Shown: positions 11,033 to 22,420 of the stretch, piece after piece
How the letters are laid out: each line of letters opens with the position of its first letter
How positions within the stretch are numbered: position 1 is the stretch's first letter
NCBI GenBank assembly: GCA_033220425.1
Contig: CM065648.1
Location: 248,001 to 312,000, forward strand
Length of the DNA stretch: 64,000 nucleotides
Reading direction: 5' to 3'
Source: Lepraria neglecta
Taxonomy: Eukaryota; Ascomycota; Lecanoromycetes; Lecanorales; Stereocaulaceae
Made by a program: the position numbers and the translations under genes
The notes under the pieces: model-generated
Told to the model about the DNA's origin: nothing
Database searches by the model: none
The model's input: only the letters and a program-made list of their open reading frames with translations

Positions 11033-12339
11033 CGTGGTTTCGGTTGCGTTCTCGGCTGTAGTTGTGATGATTTCTTGATTGGTCTTGTGCTTGCGTTATT
11101 GAGGTGTGTTATTGAAAGGAGAGAAAGAAGAGCTTGCATTGTGGGCTGCTGGGTGGTGGCGTGGAAGCTCATCACCGCTGTCCGGTGAAGTGAAGGGGAC
11201 AGGGCAGGCTATATTTACACCACTATCGTCCGCAGACTGCTCCTCTCTAACCCTAATTGGCAGCGCATACTCTGCATAGAACGCCATGACTGGTTTCTGG
11301 TCCCAAGCAAGAGGTATGGTAATGTGATGTTTGAGCAATGCGAACAGTAAACAGAATTGGTACGCCATTGTGTAGCGAGTATCCTCATCATCACGGTCTG
11401 GTGAGGTGGCGAATTTGGGCCATTGGTTCGTACGATCCTTGCTCTATTGAGTTCCTTAAGAGGATTTCTTTTGCTTCAATAGCGTGTGGAGTCAAGGGTT
11501 TGCTGCGTTATTGCCCCTCGCTGTTGACAGATCCTTGCTCTGCTCACTTTCATACCTGGTTTCCTTTTCCATTGACAGAGTCTGGAAAGAAAAGATCCTT
11601 GCTCCATTTTCTTTCGCACATGCCCTCCTCTCAGCTCAGCAGAGTCGAGCCGCCGCCAGCCTCTTTGCACGAATTCCTATTCAGCAGACAAGTACACTCT
11701 CTGCATCCTTCGGTAGCATGGTACCATTGGATGCGCTTTCAATAGGTACGGTATTCGGTTGGTGAGCACATTGCAAAAGTTTCCATTCATGAGAGAAGGC
11801 AGTTCAGGCCACATGGAAGAGATGTCTAACGGCAACAATGCAGTTCGCTGAAATCCAATGGCCTACAAAGCGGAATAGCAGAAGAAGGGAGTGCTGATGC
11901 CTGGTAGGCTACCTCTGCATGTGTTTGCTTTGACGAAAGGAGCCTCTCGAGCATTCACTCTGCTCAAAGTGGGGCCAGGACAACTACAGGCCATTGTGAG
12001 GTATCAGGATCAAAGGTTGGGGTTTTAGATGGTCAGTGACTGCATTGGATATGTCGACTGCGCAAATAGGTCAATCTGATGCAGGTCAACGGAACATAAG
12101 AACACTCAAAGAGATGCCTGGAGAAAAATCTTGCGGAAGAGATTCTTGCTACGAGAAGAGAAGAGGTGAGGTCTGTCGTGCCGATGCTAAGCTAAGATAC
12201 CGAGGATACCCTAGCCCGCCAGCGTATTTTACATCCCGCCGAGCTTCAACGAATCATCAGTCTTGAGAGTCCTTGTCGAGTCTCCAATTTTTATGCCATA
12301 TGTAATGATGTTGCGCATTTATCACAGTTATATCTCAAG
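11033..12339. other. 1.3-kb gap between divergent genes
   Basis: Non-coding stretch between the divergent 233-residue gene and the PNPOx-like gene. Several open frames of 60-135 codons occur (for example 11338-11745), but none shows a domain, a signal peptide with a plausible mature part, or repeats. It presumably holds two promoters and long leaders. Confidence 0.5.
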
Positions 12340-13144
12340 ATGCTCGCCATGACAGAAATCCACCAGCCCCAGTTGAACTGGGAAGCTTCGGCTACAGCTA
12401 CGCATCCGCAAGTCTCTTCGTCCTTGCCATCGGAAGTCGAAACATGCTTGAAGAATGCTAGGTTTGTGAGTGTACTTCCTCCGCTGTGCATTTACATACA
12501 GCTGATTTGTGACAAAGCTCCATCTCGCAACTTGCGATGCCATGTTCCCCCACATCTCCCTCATGAACTATACCTACCTCCCCTCAACGCCCTTCAACCC
12601 TAATCCAGTGATCATTATGACTACAAACCCAACATCCAAAAAGACACTCAATCTCATCAATAACCCGCGAGTCTCCCTCCTCGTCCACGACTGGGTCTCA
12701 CATCGGCCGCCTACACGAAATCCAGACCCAACTCGAGAAAGCTCGCCGCCACCTCAAGCAACACGATCAAGCTTAGCAAGTCTATTGCTTAACATTAACA
12801 CAAGCTCTTTGAGCAGCATAAGTGCTACAATCAATGGAGAAGCTGTAATGGTTGAGCAAGGGAGCGAGGAAGAAAAGTGGTGCAAGGAAAGGCATTTAGA
12901 GAACAATACGTTTGGAGATCAAGCGATGGAAGAACAGGGATTTTGGGGGTCGGCACCGCAAGCACCAACCGAAGGCGACGGTGGCACCAACTGCTACATT
13001 GAAGGCGAAGAGGTTAGGGTCGTCCTTGTGGGAGTTAGGGAAGGCCGAATCGCAGACTGGAAGGGTGGGGTTAAGGATTGGAGTCTAGCTATGCATGATG
13101 GGGATGGCAGAGGAAGGCAGACAACGGCCAACGGTGTTGCTTGA
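12340..13144 (+). CDS. pyridoxamine 5'-phosphate oxidase-like split-barrel FMN protein
   Basis: Two phase-0 exons, 12340-12465 and 12518-13144 (52-bp intron), give 250 residues. Reading across the junction gives ARFLHLATCDAMFPHISLMNYTYLP, the first strand pair of a PNP-oxidase split barrel. It is followed by IIMTTNPTSKKTLNLINNPRVSLLVHDW, the classical FMN-phosphate contact region. The family includes yeast YLR456W/YPR172W-type proteins, whose substrate is not established; true PLP synthesis should not be assumed. The C-terminal half is acidic and Gly-rich. A second in-frame ATG lies at 12349, three codons in, so the exact start is uncertain. Confidence 0.85.
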
Positions 13145-13893
13145 GGTAATGGCATCTATGACCGCATAGCTCTGGCGTTCATACTTGCTTAATGCTAATA
13201 TAATACCAGTTTCAAATCACCACTGCCTTGTCTTGGCGGAGCGTCATTGTGCATAAATTGTCTTGGCAGGAAAGTAGAACAGAAATGTGCCGCCAACTCA
13301 GTCGGGGGCCATAAGAAACTTCAAACTCGATCTGAAAAGCAACCATCTATCCAAATTTTCTAAACACAATCCTATCTGATAGAGCGGCTTCCTATTACTT
13401 ATATTCTTTCATTTCAGATCTTTCGGTTTTATTGTTGTGGTGGTGTTCTTGTTGTAAGAAGATAACCTTTTGTGGCAATGACTTCTTACACCTTCTGTTG
13501 AGATCCTCTTATAGGCCAAGGTTTTAGGGACTCCAACATCGACGCGGGCGTTGCAACATAGACGAGGGGGAAGAGGTGCGATCGGCTATTTTTAGGTCCT
13601 GCACAAACCGAGGAAACCCTAATACTAGATACGCTGTCAGATAAGTGCAACCTGTGCTGCTGCAATGCTGCAAGCATTACAGTCTATCCCTATTGATTTT
13701 GATAAATTGGGAAACGTATAAATTTCTACGCGCTAAAAGTGGCACAGCAAAACCGACAGAAATATCAGCCCCTGCAGCCTGCTCTGAACATTCGTGAAGC
13801 TGTCTTATTACCCCGGTATCCCTCAGTTATTATGAGCTCTGTTTTCACGTATACTCTGTTTTAGCATTGTTTTCTAGTTCGGTGGCTTCATCA
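13145..13893. other. gap with repeat copy, no gene
   Basis: About 750 bp with the left direct-repeat copy (see 13222) and otherwise no recognised feature. A short minus-strand open frame (13486-13677) has no domain. Confidence 0.45.
13222..13270. repeat. left copy of an imperfect direct repeat framing a decayed block
   Basis: The core cttggcggagcgtcattgtg is repeated with one change (cttggcggagcgtcatcgtg) near 16507. Similarity extends outward to 'tgcc' on the left and 'cttggca' on the right, about 45 bp in all. The copy lies just 3' of the PNPOx-like gene. Confidence 0.7.
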
Positions 13894-15714
13894 ATGTTTA
13901 GTTATGCTATCTCTCGACCGTACCCCTTTCGATGGTTTACACCCATCGCTTTCATTGGCGGTGCTTTTGCGCTAGCGCTTTTCTCGTTCTTAAATTTCGT
14001 ATCAACAGGCTATTATCACAGGTGCAACTAAGCCCTGGTTCTCGCATCCGCTATCTTTTGTTCTGATACGTCACAGTGTTGAATATGTTACGGAACCAAA
14101 TTCTACAGTCTCTAATGAACAATGATTGAACCGTTGGCCCTCATACTTCACAAGTCAAATCAAGCCATTGTGTCAAGCGGAGGACGTTCAAGTAAACACC
14201 AGTGCTTCTCTCAGTAGTAACATCGATTTTCGGGACTGATTCAGTCTAGGATTCTTCACGAACCAAACTGCGCTCACGTATACCAATAATAGATGAGCCT
14301 AATCTAGTTGTCTCACTAGTTCTTGCCTATCTCAATAATCCAATACAGAATTGTCAAATTAATAATATACAGATTGAGTTAGAGTCAGAGGACCGCTCAA
14401 CAATCCAATATGCCTGGAATGCATCGGGCAAGTCTCTTCAGGTATGTGCCCTCCCAGGAACCGTAGGATAAATTGTTAACTTCGAAAGACATTTATTACC
14501 TGCAGTATTCAAAGCGACGATGGAATGGTTTTCTTCAATCTTACCTCGGAATATGATTTCGTACCTCCCACAGCTCAATTTCCGACAGGGAACTATAGCA
14601 CGTAAGTTGGGCTATTCAGTTTCATGGGACGAAATGCGACGACCAAGGCAAGTCTTTGGTAGGGTGAATCGCTGCTATAAGATCTCCTATTCCAAAATCT
14701 AATCGTATTCAGGACTAAAAGTGTTCAGATCTCAATATTGGGCATATGTTTCACGTAAGATGCAAATGATTCATGCTGAGACGTACAATAACTTGAGGAA
14801 GGGTACGATACGTATGTTCTTGCTCATACTGTGTAAAATGGCAGATCGTTGACGGTATTTATACCTCAGACTTCTCCAAACCTAACGCTAGCAATCCTAT
14901 TCAAGACATCAGCGACGTGGATTTCTGGGACGTCGACTATCACTTTACGACAAACACTGTAGTAGAAGATGAAGATCAAACCTTCGGTGGAAGTGGAGTT
15001 AGCATCGTCTTCCCCGGGCAAAACCATTACAAACCGAGTGTATCCAACCTGGCATCTAACACGCTTCTCCGAACGTCTGGCTCGCCTCAGACAGCCTAGC
15101 CAAGTCCTTCTACTCTACAATCATGACAGATCTAGGTCAGACCACTGCCATGCCCAACATTCTTCTCAACGCAACTGTCCTGCAATACTTTACCCAAAAT
15201 TTTACGTACATGCAAAACTATACCGTGAATGCACAGCCTGGTCTAGCAAACGACAGCTACGAGGCCCTCAATGACCAAACAGGTCCCTTGAACACGTCCA
15301 CCGCAGTGATATCTACGAAATATTTGTGTCAAGTACCGAGACGGAAATCGACAGGGACGATTTTTGTTTCTATCTTAGTAGCAGATCTTGTATTCATGCA
15401 AGCGCTCTGGAAAATCCTGAACTTATGTTCAGCCTGGCTCACTCATAAAGATCCTAAAGGTAAACAAAGAATCATGCCTCTCTACTAATGCCTTGAAAGG
15501 GCTGACATTGGCGATAATAGCGAATTATCGCTCTGGATGTGCAGAGCAGACAAGCGTTGCTCTTGCATCGCTTGGCGCCTCAGCACATGAACAAGAACTT
15601 CGTGTCTCTTCTGAATCAGGCATGCGACGTAAGGGTACACGATACTCACGATTAGAGTCAGCTGATGAGACTGAAGGAGTAGAAGATGGTCACTCCCTCA
15701 GACTAGGCATTTAA
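13894..15714 (+). pseudogene. decayed fungal membrane glycoprotein gene
   Basis: Pieces of one protein family appear in order but not in one frame. The N-terminus is FSYAISRPYPFRWFTPIAF plus a hydrophobic helix. Next come VEYVTEPNSTVSN, WPSYFTSQIKPLCQ, FFTNQTALTYT, LAYLNNPIQNCQINN and VFFNLTSEYDFVPPT. Then follow DVDFWDVDYHFTT and a C-terminal part (15123-15488) with many N-glycosylation sites, a membrane helix (TIFVSILVADLVFMQALWKI) and a cytosolic tail. GT-AG introns explain some gaps. A TGA at 14123-14125 lies in frame between the second and third blocks, and a frameshift with stops follows TYTNNR near 14290. I recognise this as a large-ectodomain, uncharacterised fungal membrane protein family. 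The stop codons make it a pseudogene. Confidence 0.7.
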
Positions 15715-16235
15715 CAGTGCTGGCGGGCTTGATCTTGATGCACAGTCAGTTGAAGGAAATATGCGAAGAATATTCGAAATGACAGCAGACTGGATTGCGG
15801 TTTTACTCATTGATGAAGCTGACGTATTCCTCGAGGCGCGTACCACGCAGGATCTAACCCGTAACAAAATTGGTCTCAGTATTCATACACATCCTTGAGT
15901 GCTATCAGGGCGTGATTTTCTTGACGAAAAACCTGGTCGGGGTCCTTGATCAAGCTTTTGAGTCTCGAATTCACCTAAAAATCAGATACAAAGACCTCGA
16001 CGCTGTAGCGCGGAAATCTGTGTGGTCAAATTTCGTGGATGGGAATCAACGTTCCAACGACATCAGTGACGAACAGCTTGGTGCACTTGCAGAAGAGCCA
16101 TTGAACGGACGTCAGATCAAGATCGCTGTGAAGACTGCGAAGCTTCTAGCGAGGACTGATGATCTACTGTCATCTGAAGAACACATAAGGACTGTGTTAC
16201 GTGTGATGGAAGAAAATCGGGAAGACATGGACTGA
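15715..16235 (+). pseudogene. AAA+ ATPase fragment, truncated and frameshifted
   Basis: The fragment starts directly after the stop of the preceding pseudogene. It reads SAGGLDLDAQSVEGNMRRIF, the Walker B motif VLLIDEADVFLEAR, then, one frame over, VSVFIHILECYQGVIFLTKN and the arginine-finger region LDQAFESRIHL. It continues to a natural-looking end at 16235. The Walker A half is missing. The frameshift lies in an A-run (cgtaacaaaattgg, about 15865-15870). It belongs to the fungal AAA proteins with a long N-terminal region. It is a dead fragment joined to its neighbour by a rearrangement. Confidence 0.8.
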
Positions 16236-16660
16236 GCTGTTGTTAGGTCAGAGAGAATTGTGTAGATTCAAGGGAAGGCTGCCTGCCCATCCTTTGCTGG
16301 GGTTCAGTTTCTGTTATGTTTCAGTTCGTGTTTACTCCGGCCGTAATGTGGTATTAGAGACTGCTTATTAGGCAGACTTCCAAGATAGGTGGTGTGCCCG
16401 AAGAGTCTGGACTGCTGATAAGGCACACGCAACTCTGTATACCTTTTTACCCAACGAAGTTTGGCAGATTGTTGTTACCTTTCCTCAGTAGTCATCGTAT
16501 GCCCTGGCTTGGCGGAGCGTCATCGTGCATATTAATACTTGGCAACGCGTGAACCCTGGAATTGATATCGTTCTTTCAACCAGATACCACCTATCCCGCC
16601 AATTCACCTTTCGAGCGCTGGCAGGCAGCGGCAACATTCGAATTGCTTTCAACGCCCGAT
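16236..16660. other. gap with right repeat copy and promoter of phosphotransferase gene
   Basis: About 425 bp. It contains the right copy of the direct repeat (16497-16547) and must hold the promoter and leader of the following gene. No other gene is seen. Confidence 0.5.
16497..16547. repeat. right copy of the direct repeat framing the decayed block
   Basis: Partner of 13222-13270, same orientation, with one mismatch in the 23-bp core and more differences outside. It lies about 115 bp before the start codon of the phosphotransferase gene, so it may be the original copy belonging to that promoter. Confidence 0.7.
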
Positions 16661-18052
16661 ATGGTCTACATCCGCTCAAAGAACCTGGAAGGCCTCCACC
16701 GCTACAAGTACGCCGGAGTCGACCACTCCTTGACCTCGAAATATGTTCTCAAGCCCTTCTACAACAATGTCGTTATCAAGTGCTTCCCAATGTCCATGGC
16801 ACCCAATGCCATCACATTATCCGGCTTCAGTTTCGTCGTCATCAACTTCCTGACCCTACTGTGGTACAACCCCACCCTCGATCAGGACATGCCACCATGG
16901 GTATATGCCTCATGGTCTGTTGGACTATTCTTATACCAGACGTTTGATGCGGTGGATGGTACACAAGCTCGGAGGACACATCAGAGTGGGCCTTTGGGGG
17001 AGTTGTTCGATCATGGGGTGGACGCTTGCAATACTGTGCTCGAGGTTTTGCTTTTTGCTGCTGCGGTGAATCTGGGCCAGAGCTGGTATACTGTGTTGAC
17101 ATTGTTTGGCTGTGAGACCATCATGGACCGCCGTAAGGGCATTTTCGTGCAGCCAATGCTAATTAATCTTCTCTAGCTACACTGACATTCTATATTCAAA
17201 CCTGGGACGAATACTATACCCAAACCCTGATCCTTGGCGTCGTATCCGGTCCTGTAGAAGGGATCTTGACTCTATGCATTGTGTACGCAATTACCGCAGT
17301 GAAAGGTGGTGGTAGTTTCTGGCAACAGCCTATGCTAGAGACTGTGGGCATTGCCAGGCATGGAATCATACCCAACTATGTCTACGAGTTGCCCTGGAAT
17401 CAATGGTATATGGTGTACGGAGGCCTTGTTCTGGTCGCCAACACTGTGCAAAGGTGAATCACCCACCGTCTTTCGGTATTCTTTGTAGCCAAAATAGCAC
17501 TGACTAACATTTTTAGCGCCCTGCATGTCATGGAAGTCCAACGAGAACGAAAACAAGATGTCATCAAACCGCTCTACGGTCTACTCCCATACTTCCTCAC
17601 CTGGACTTTTATCCCCGCATATCTTTACCTCCAACCAATCATCCTCGAATACCACCTCATACCGTTCGTCTTCTACGTCGGCCTGATCAACGCATACTCT
17701 GTCGGCCTGATGATCGTTGCTCATTTGGCCCAAAATCCAGTCTTTCCTATGTATAATGTGCTCACTTTACCCATAGGTCTTGCAGTTTTGGATTCATTGG
17801 GGCCTTTCTTGGGGCTGTGGCCTAGTGCTTTGGGAAGCGGAACATATCAAATAGCATTCGTCTTCATGCTCATGGGACTGGGGTTCGGAGTCTATGGAAG
17901 CTTCGTCGTAAGCTGTTCTTTTAGAGTTGGGGTTTCAAGCTGACCTGTTGCAGCACGATGTCATAACCACCATCTGTGATTATCTTGATATTTGGTGCCT
18001 GACCATCAAGCATCCGTATAACGAAGAAGACGAAAAGAAGAAGGCGAAGTAG
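16661..18052 (+). CDS. CPT1: ethanolamine/choline phosphotransferase (CDP-alcohol phosphatidyltransferase family)
   Basis: Four exons, 16661-17111, 17177-17453, 17517-17907 and 17954-18052, give 405 residues. The CDP-alcohol phosphotransferase signature D-G-x2-A-R-x8-G-x3-D-x3-D is complete in DAVDGTQARRTHQSGPLG followed by ELFDHGVDACNT. About seven to eight hydrophobic helices follow, as in yeast Cpt1/Ept1, and the tail is Lys-rich. The enzyme makes phosphatidylcholine or phosphatidylethanolamine from diacylglycerol and the CDP-alcohol, in ER or Golgi membranes (Kennedy pathway). Whether it prefers choline or ethanolamine cannot be read from the sequence. The ATG at 16661 starts the family's usual MVYIRSKNLEGLHRYKY. 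No break is seen. Confidence 0.95.
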
Positions 18053-18307
18053 TCCGAGGTCACTATAAGATTGCAGCACATTGGTATTCTCGTTGCAATG
18101 CTAGACTTTAAGCATCGAATTTTGGCGGGTAGATTTCGTTTGACATGATACCACAAAGCGATTATATTCTTCTAGCGGTATATTTCTTTAGCATACAACG
18201 ATCACCCGCCGTCTATACTGGCTTACCAAGATACTGTCGTGCTTCTATACTTTAAAGCAATGCACCCAAAACACCCATCGTCATGCACAAAGCCTACCTC
18301 CTTCCTC

Positions 18308-19269
18308 CTAAAAGGGGACATCCATATCCTCAACCCTCTCCTCTTCATTTCCTTTCCCTTTTGTTCCTGTTCCCTCCATGCATTCTTTCACAAACCCCAC
18401 AACAGCATCCAACCACGGCTTCTGACTCGGCACAAAATGCCCCCCAGGATGCACCACCACCCTCCCCTCACCACCCTCACAAGCCTCCACAAGCTGCCGC
18501 CCCCTCACCTCATCAACAACCACATCCACCTGCCCCAACACATGGAGCAACGGCGTCCGTATCTTCGGCTCATAAAATCCTTGATACCGCTTCCCCGGCG
18601 CCCTGAATCCACTGTAACAGACCGCGAATTTCAACGGACCCTGCACGAAGCCATCGACTGCTCCTTTATCTCCTCCCCTCGCCAAGAAGCTCTCCAGATA
18701 CGGTATCCCACCACCCTTCTCTGCAGCCTCAAACCCCTCCCTCCGCCCCCTTCCCTCCAGCAACGCAGCAACCATCCCCGTCGCCGCACCTCCCTGACTA
18801 AACCCCACCACCCCGTCAAAAGGCCCCTCACTCCTAATACACGCCGCAACAACATCCAACCCCCTCTCCAACCCCTCATACACAATCTCGCGGGGATCAT
18901 CGTGGTCTCTCCGCCTCCACCATCCATAAGCGTCCGGCGCTTCGGAGATAGGCATGTCGAGGGCTGCGGGGTTGAAGCCTGGGATGTCTGCGAAGGGGAG
19001 CTTGTGCGGGGCGCAGGGGTAGGTGAGGGAGAGGGTATAGTGGGTTGGGGGGAAGGCTTTTGTGAGGGCCTTGTGGAGGGCGCGGGTTTTAGCGTTGAAG
19101 AGGGAGGGGGATTGTGTGAAGCCTGCGATTGTATTATCTGAGGGAGTTCTATAGTGGGGTTGGAGGGACAGAAGATAGGAAGGGAAATTCTTATGAGAAG
19201 GCAACCGTACGTACCATGTAGCATGAGAATCTTGAGGGGTGTAGGGGAGGATGTGGTGGTGGAGGACAT
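18308..19269 (-). CDS. serine hydrolase, FSH (DUF341) family
   Basis: Two exons, 19269-19215 and 19122-18308 (92-bp intron), give 289 residues. Exon 1 ends LKILMLHG and exon 2 continues with FTQSPSLFNAKTRAL, which restores the start of the FSH fold. The catalytic residues are visible: nucleophile elbow GVVGFSQGGA, Asp in LGQVDVVVDE, and His in HPGGHFVPSQ. FSH1-3 relatives are small soluble esterases; some fungal ones sit in secondary-metabolite clusters, but none is evident here. An upstream in-frame ATG at 19347 would add 26 basic, Ser/Leu-rich residues that could be a mitochondrial presequence, so the start is uncertain. The long plus-strand open frame 18239-19141 is its GC-rich antisense shadow. 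Confidence 0.9.
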
Positions 19270-19400
19270 TGTGCGGATGGTGTGCAAGCTCAGACGAGGG
19301 TTGAGGCGAGATAAAACAGAGATCAGTGAACGGAAGCTCTGAGGCAATTGGACCTCATTGGCCGTAGTGGTGGAGCATGGAAGGATTGCTGAGGAGGCTA

Positions 19401-19707
19401 GAAGGGTTCACCCCTCAACCGGCAGAACCCCCAAACTGGCAGGCCTTGTAAGGCTGTCACCCGGAACTCTCGAATTTCCTACCCCGGGCACAGCTCTAGG
19501 GGCGTCTTAGGGCCCGAACAGCGAAAATTTACAGTACTCTATAGCTCGCCAATCAGACAAGTTCCGATAAAAGTTTTAGTACAAAAGTTATAGAGATATG
19601 TAAGACCTATAATGATATATGCGAAAAAAAATTCTCAAACGCTATATCTGTAGAGTTAGAGAGGGGCTGCTGGTTGGGGGTTCTGCCGGTTGAGGGGTGA
19701 ACCCTTC
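19401..19707. mobile_element. MITE, 307 bp, TA target duplication
   Basis: Perfect 34-bp terminal inverted repeats begin gaagggttcacccctcaa and run on with ccggcagaaccccc. Both ends are flanked by TA (19399-19400 and 19708-19709), the target duplication of Tc1/mariner-type elements. The interior is AT-rich and non-coding. It is a non-autonomous element that shares its outer 18 bp with the element at 25968-26182. A Tc1-type transposase remnant lies 2 kb away, but a link to it is not shown. Confidence 0.92.
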
Positions 19708-20039
19708 TACTTGGCGGGGTCGTTTAATCACCTTCAACCGTATAGAATCAGCCTCGCTGCCTGCGATTAGGCAATTCGTTATAGCTCGCCAGCCTCCTGC
19801 TTTCTTTTCTCCTCTATATACTTTGAACATTCGTCATGATTTGCGCGAGACTGTGCCGTAAGTATATTGAATAAGGATGCGGAGACTATTCAGTCTGACT
19901 AGGAGGAGTACTACTACTACTAGAGAGGCTACTAGCACTAAGACGTGAAAACTACCGCTACTGTAAGTACACTTAATCTGCTTAAGTTCATATCTGATAG
20001 AGAGAACGCTTAGGCATCTCCATCTAATCAGCATGTCGC

Positions 20040-21201
20040 GCCTTCAGCTGGAGACGAAATACAGCCTATCACCAGTTTAGCAGCCCCAGGAGCAAAAGTC
20101 GAACGACATGGCCTTTTCATATTACATACATCTGATGAGGGGGACCAAAATATTCCGGAGATGGACATTGAGAAAGTGCCTCTCCCCTCAGGCTTGAACT
20201 TCATAATAACGGGCATCGTAAAGCATTGTCGCTATCCATGGGCTGAATGGAGACGCTTTTCGTACATGGACCGATCCGAATTCTCAAAGATCATGGCTTA
20301 AGGACTTCTTACCCAATGATTTTCCTACCGCAAGAATTATGACATACGGTTATAATTCGACTTTGGCTTTCAGTACTTTTGTTGCTAATATTGGAGATTT
20401 CGCTACTGATCTACTCAATCGTTTGAATGCTGTCCGAAGATCTTCTTGCGTACTTCTTGCTATAGGTGCCTTTTGCACGTCTCGATACTTATGTCCCTTT
20501 TGAGACAGGATTCACGACCGCTCCTATTCATCTGCCATAGTTTAGGAGGTATTGTAGTCAAAAAGGCGCGCTTTTTTCTCCTTTAGCATGTTTCTCGAGG
20601 TCAAACCAAGAAAGTACTGACTGCCTTTAGGCCCCATACTGGTACATGAAGTTCAAAAACACTACAAAGCCATACTTGAATCGTGTTGTGGGCTTATCTT
20701 TATGGGCACACCGCAAAGGGGCTCAGCGGTAGCATCTTGGGCAAATTTGATGATCACTATAATAAGAACAGCAGGACTTCTATCGCTCCGGAAAGATCTC
20801 CTAAAGGATCTTCAAGCCAGCTCCCAGGAACTGAAACAGATCTCACGGCAATTTGTACACAGAGCTACAGGACTGCAGATACTGTCTTTTGTTGAACGAG
20901 AGTACACAAGGCCCCTGCAAACTTTGGTGATGATCCTCCTAATTCCCTAAAATCGATCCTCAACGAAATACTAAGATGTATTTAGGTGACCATGGATCTT
21001 CCAAATGAGCTTGTGATCCCCATAAATGCCAATCATCAGTCCATTTCTAGATTCTCTGACGCCGAAAGTCAATCATATATTTTGCTGAGACAATCACTTA
21101 TACCTCTTGTCACGAGCGTTATGAGCCAAGGTATGAGCATCTCATTTGGAATGACCTCAATGATTAAGCTCGAAGCACCAATAACTCACAATTCTCCGTA
21201 G
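20040..21201 (+). pseudogene. decayed alpha/beta-hydrolase head of an NLR-type gene
   Basis: Ordered pieces match the lipase-like (SERAC1/DUF676-type) domain that heads many fungal NB-ARC/NACHT-TPR proteins: GLFILHTSDEGDQ, IVAIHGLNGDAFRTWTD, SWLKDFLPNDFPTARIMTYGYNS and the nucleophile elbow LLFICHSLGGIVVKKA. Further on are CCGLIFMGTPQRGSAVASWA and PNELVIPINANHQSISRFSD. They fall in different frames with stops between (for example TAG after ARFFLL), and only some gaps look like introns. The NB and repeat domains that should follow are absent; a transposase remnant lies immediately beyond. So it is both decayed and truncated. Confidence 0.8.
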
Positions 21202-21289
21202 ATACAACCGAGTCCACTTCGCCCTTTACTAGAATTCTACTAGATTCAAAGCAATTTGGGAGCATTGGCGATCAGAGAACAAGCCTGAA

Positions 21290-22420
21290 TTACATACCTA
21301 ATGAGCCTAAGGATGAGATCGACCCAAGTGCAAGCCCACCCTATGGCCCTACCGGAGCAGAAGAAGACTGACGCTGATAAGTTATGTAATATAGCCTGAT
21401 CAATTGCATGCCATGCCTCTTTTGCTGCAAAAATTGACGCCTGTAAAGTCTCCTCTGTATCATCCGCAAAGTCTAGTTCTGGATACAATTGTATATCTCA
21501 GCTTTCGTTAAGGCCCAGAGATTTTCAATAAGATTTAGATCCGGCGGATAAGGTGGCCAAATCATAACTGAAATACCTATCTCTCTTAATACTGAAGCAA
21601 TAATTCGAGCTGTATATACAGACGCGCCGTCTAGTATAAAGATATCGCCTGGCTGAAGGATTGTAGGTAGAAACGGTCGATATATCTTAATAATAACGCT
21701 TGCTGTTACTCCTACTCGAGGAGCATTCGGATCCCTATCAAGAGCTATTAGGCCTGTCCGAGTGTTGTATCCAAAAGCCGCCTAGAATATCTTTTTCACG
21801 CTTTTTCCATATCTCTTCTCCTTAATATCGCCTTGTAAAAGTTGCTCGGAAGGTCGAAGAAAGGTCTAAACAGGCTGAATACTAGCTCCTCTTTCAACTA
21901 AGCATTCGTCAGATTATTTAACGCGTTGCCAGTCCTTAGATATAAAATGCTTATACGTTAAGGCCTATTGAAGACGCTTTTCGGCATGAATTAGCTTGAT
22001 TTCAGATCGTTGTTGTTGTCGCCATTTTCTTCGATCTATCTCTCGTAGTAACCCTTCTAGTAATCTCTTCTTAATAGCTCTATCCACCTCCTCTAATAAG
22101 TCCCGATGCTTAATATAAGGATTTTGATAAATAGCGATATTATAGAGATAATCTCTTTGCTCTTCTGAAAGCTTTCGAGGTGCGCCAGAGCGTGGTTTAG
22201 ATTTATTGTCAATACGGGATTTTTCACGTCGACAGGTCGTTTTGATTGTTAAGATAGTAATATCAGAATGAATCTTATGGATCTTATTGCAAGAGTATCC
22301 AATTGATCGTAACTCGCAGATACGAGAGCGTAATTGAGGAGATAATTCAGTGCGTGCCATAAGGATCTGAATAGTATATAGGTCTTGAAAAGGGGAAAAG
22401 TAGTATTCAAAAAGCAGCAT
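21290..22420 (-). pseudogene. Tc1/mariner-type transposase, mutated (DD34E)
   Basis: The frame starts MARTELSPQLRSRICELRSIG (ATG 22360), a helix-turn-helix start, and continues in one frame through four in-frame stops to the catalytic core. The stops are at 21967-21965 (TAG), 21916-21914 (TAA), 21868-21866 (TAG) and 21784-21782 (TAG). By comparison with the family all four occupy Trp positions. The catalytic triad is readable: Asp in SDE, Asp in FILDGASVYTAR, and Glu in PDLNLIENLW, with 34 residues between the last two. A 1-2 nt frameshift near 21490 precedes the C-terminal part with YPELDFADDTEET. No clear terminal inverted repeats were found around it. Confidence 0.9.

Noticed and set aside
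18239-19141. 300-codon plus-strand open frame over the FSH hydrolase gene
   Set aside because: It is His/Pro/Leu-rich, without a domain, and exactly antisense to a gene with catalytic motifs and a proper intron.
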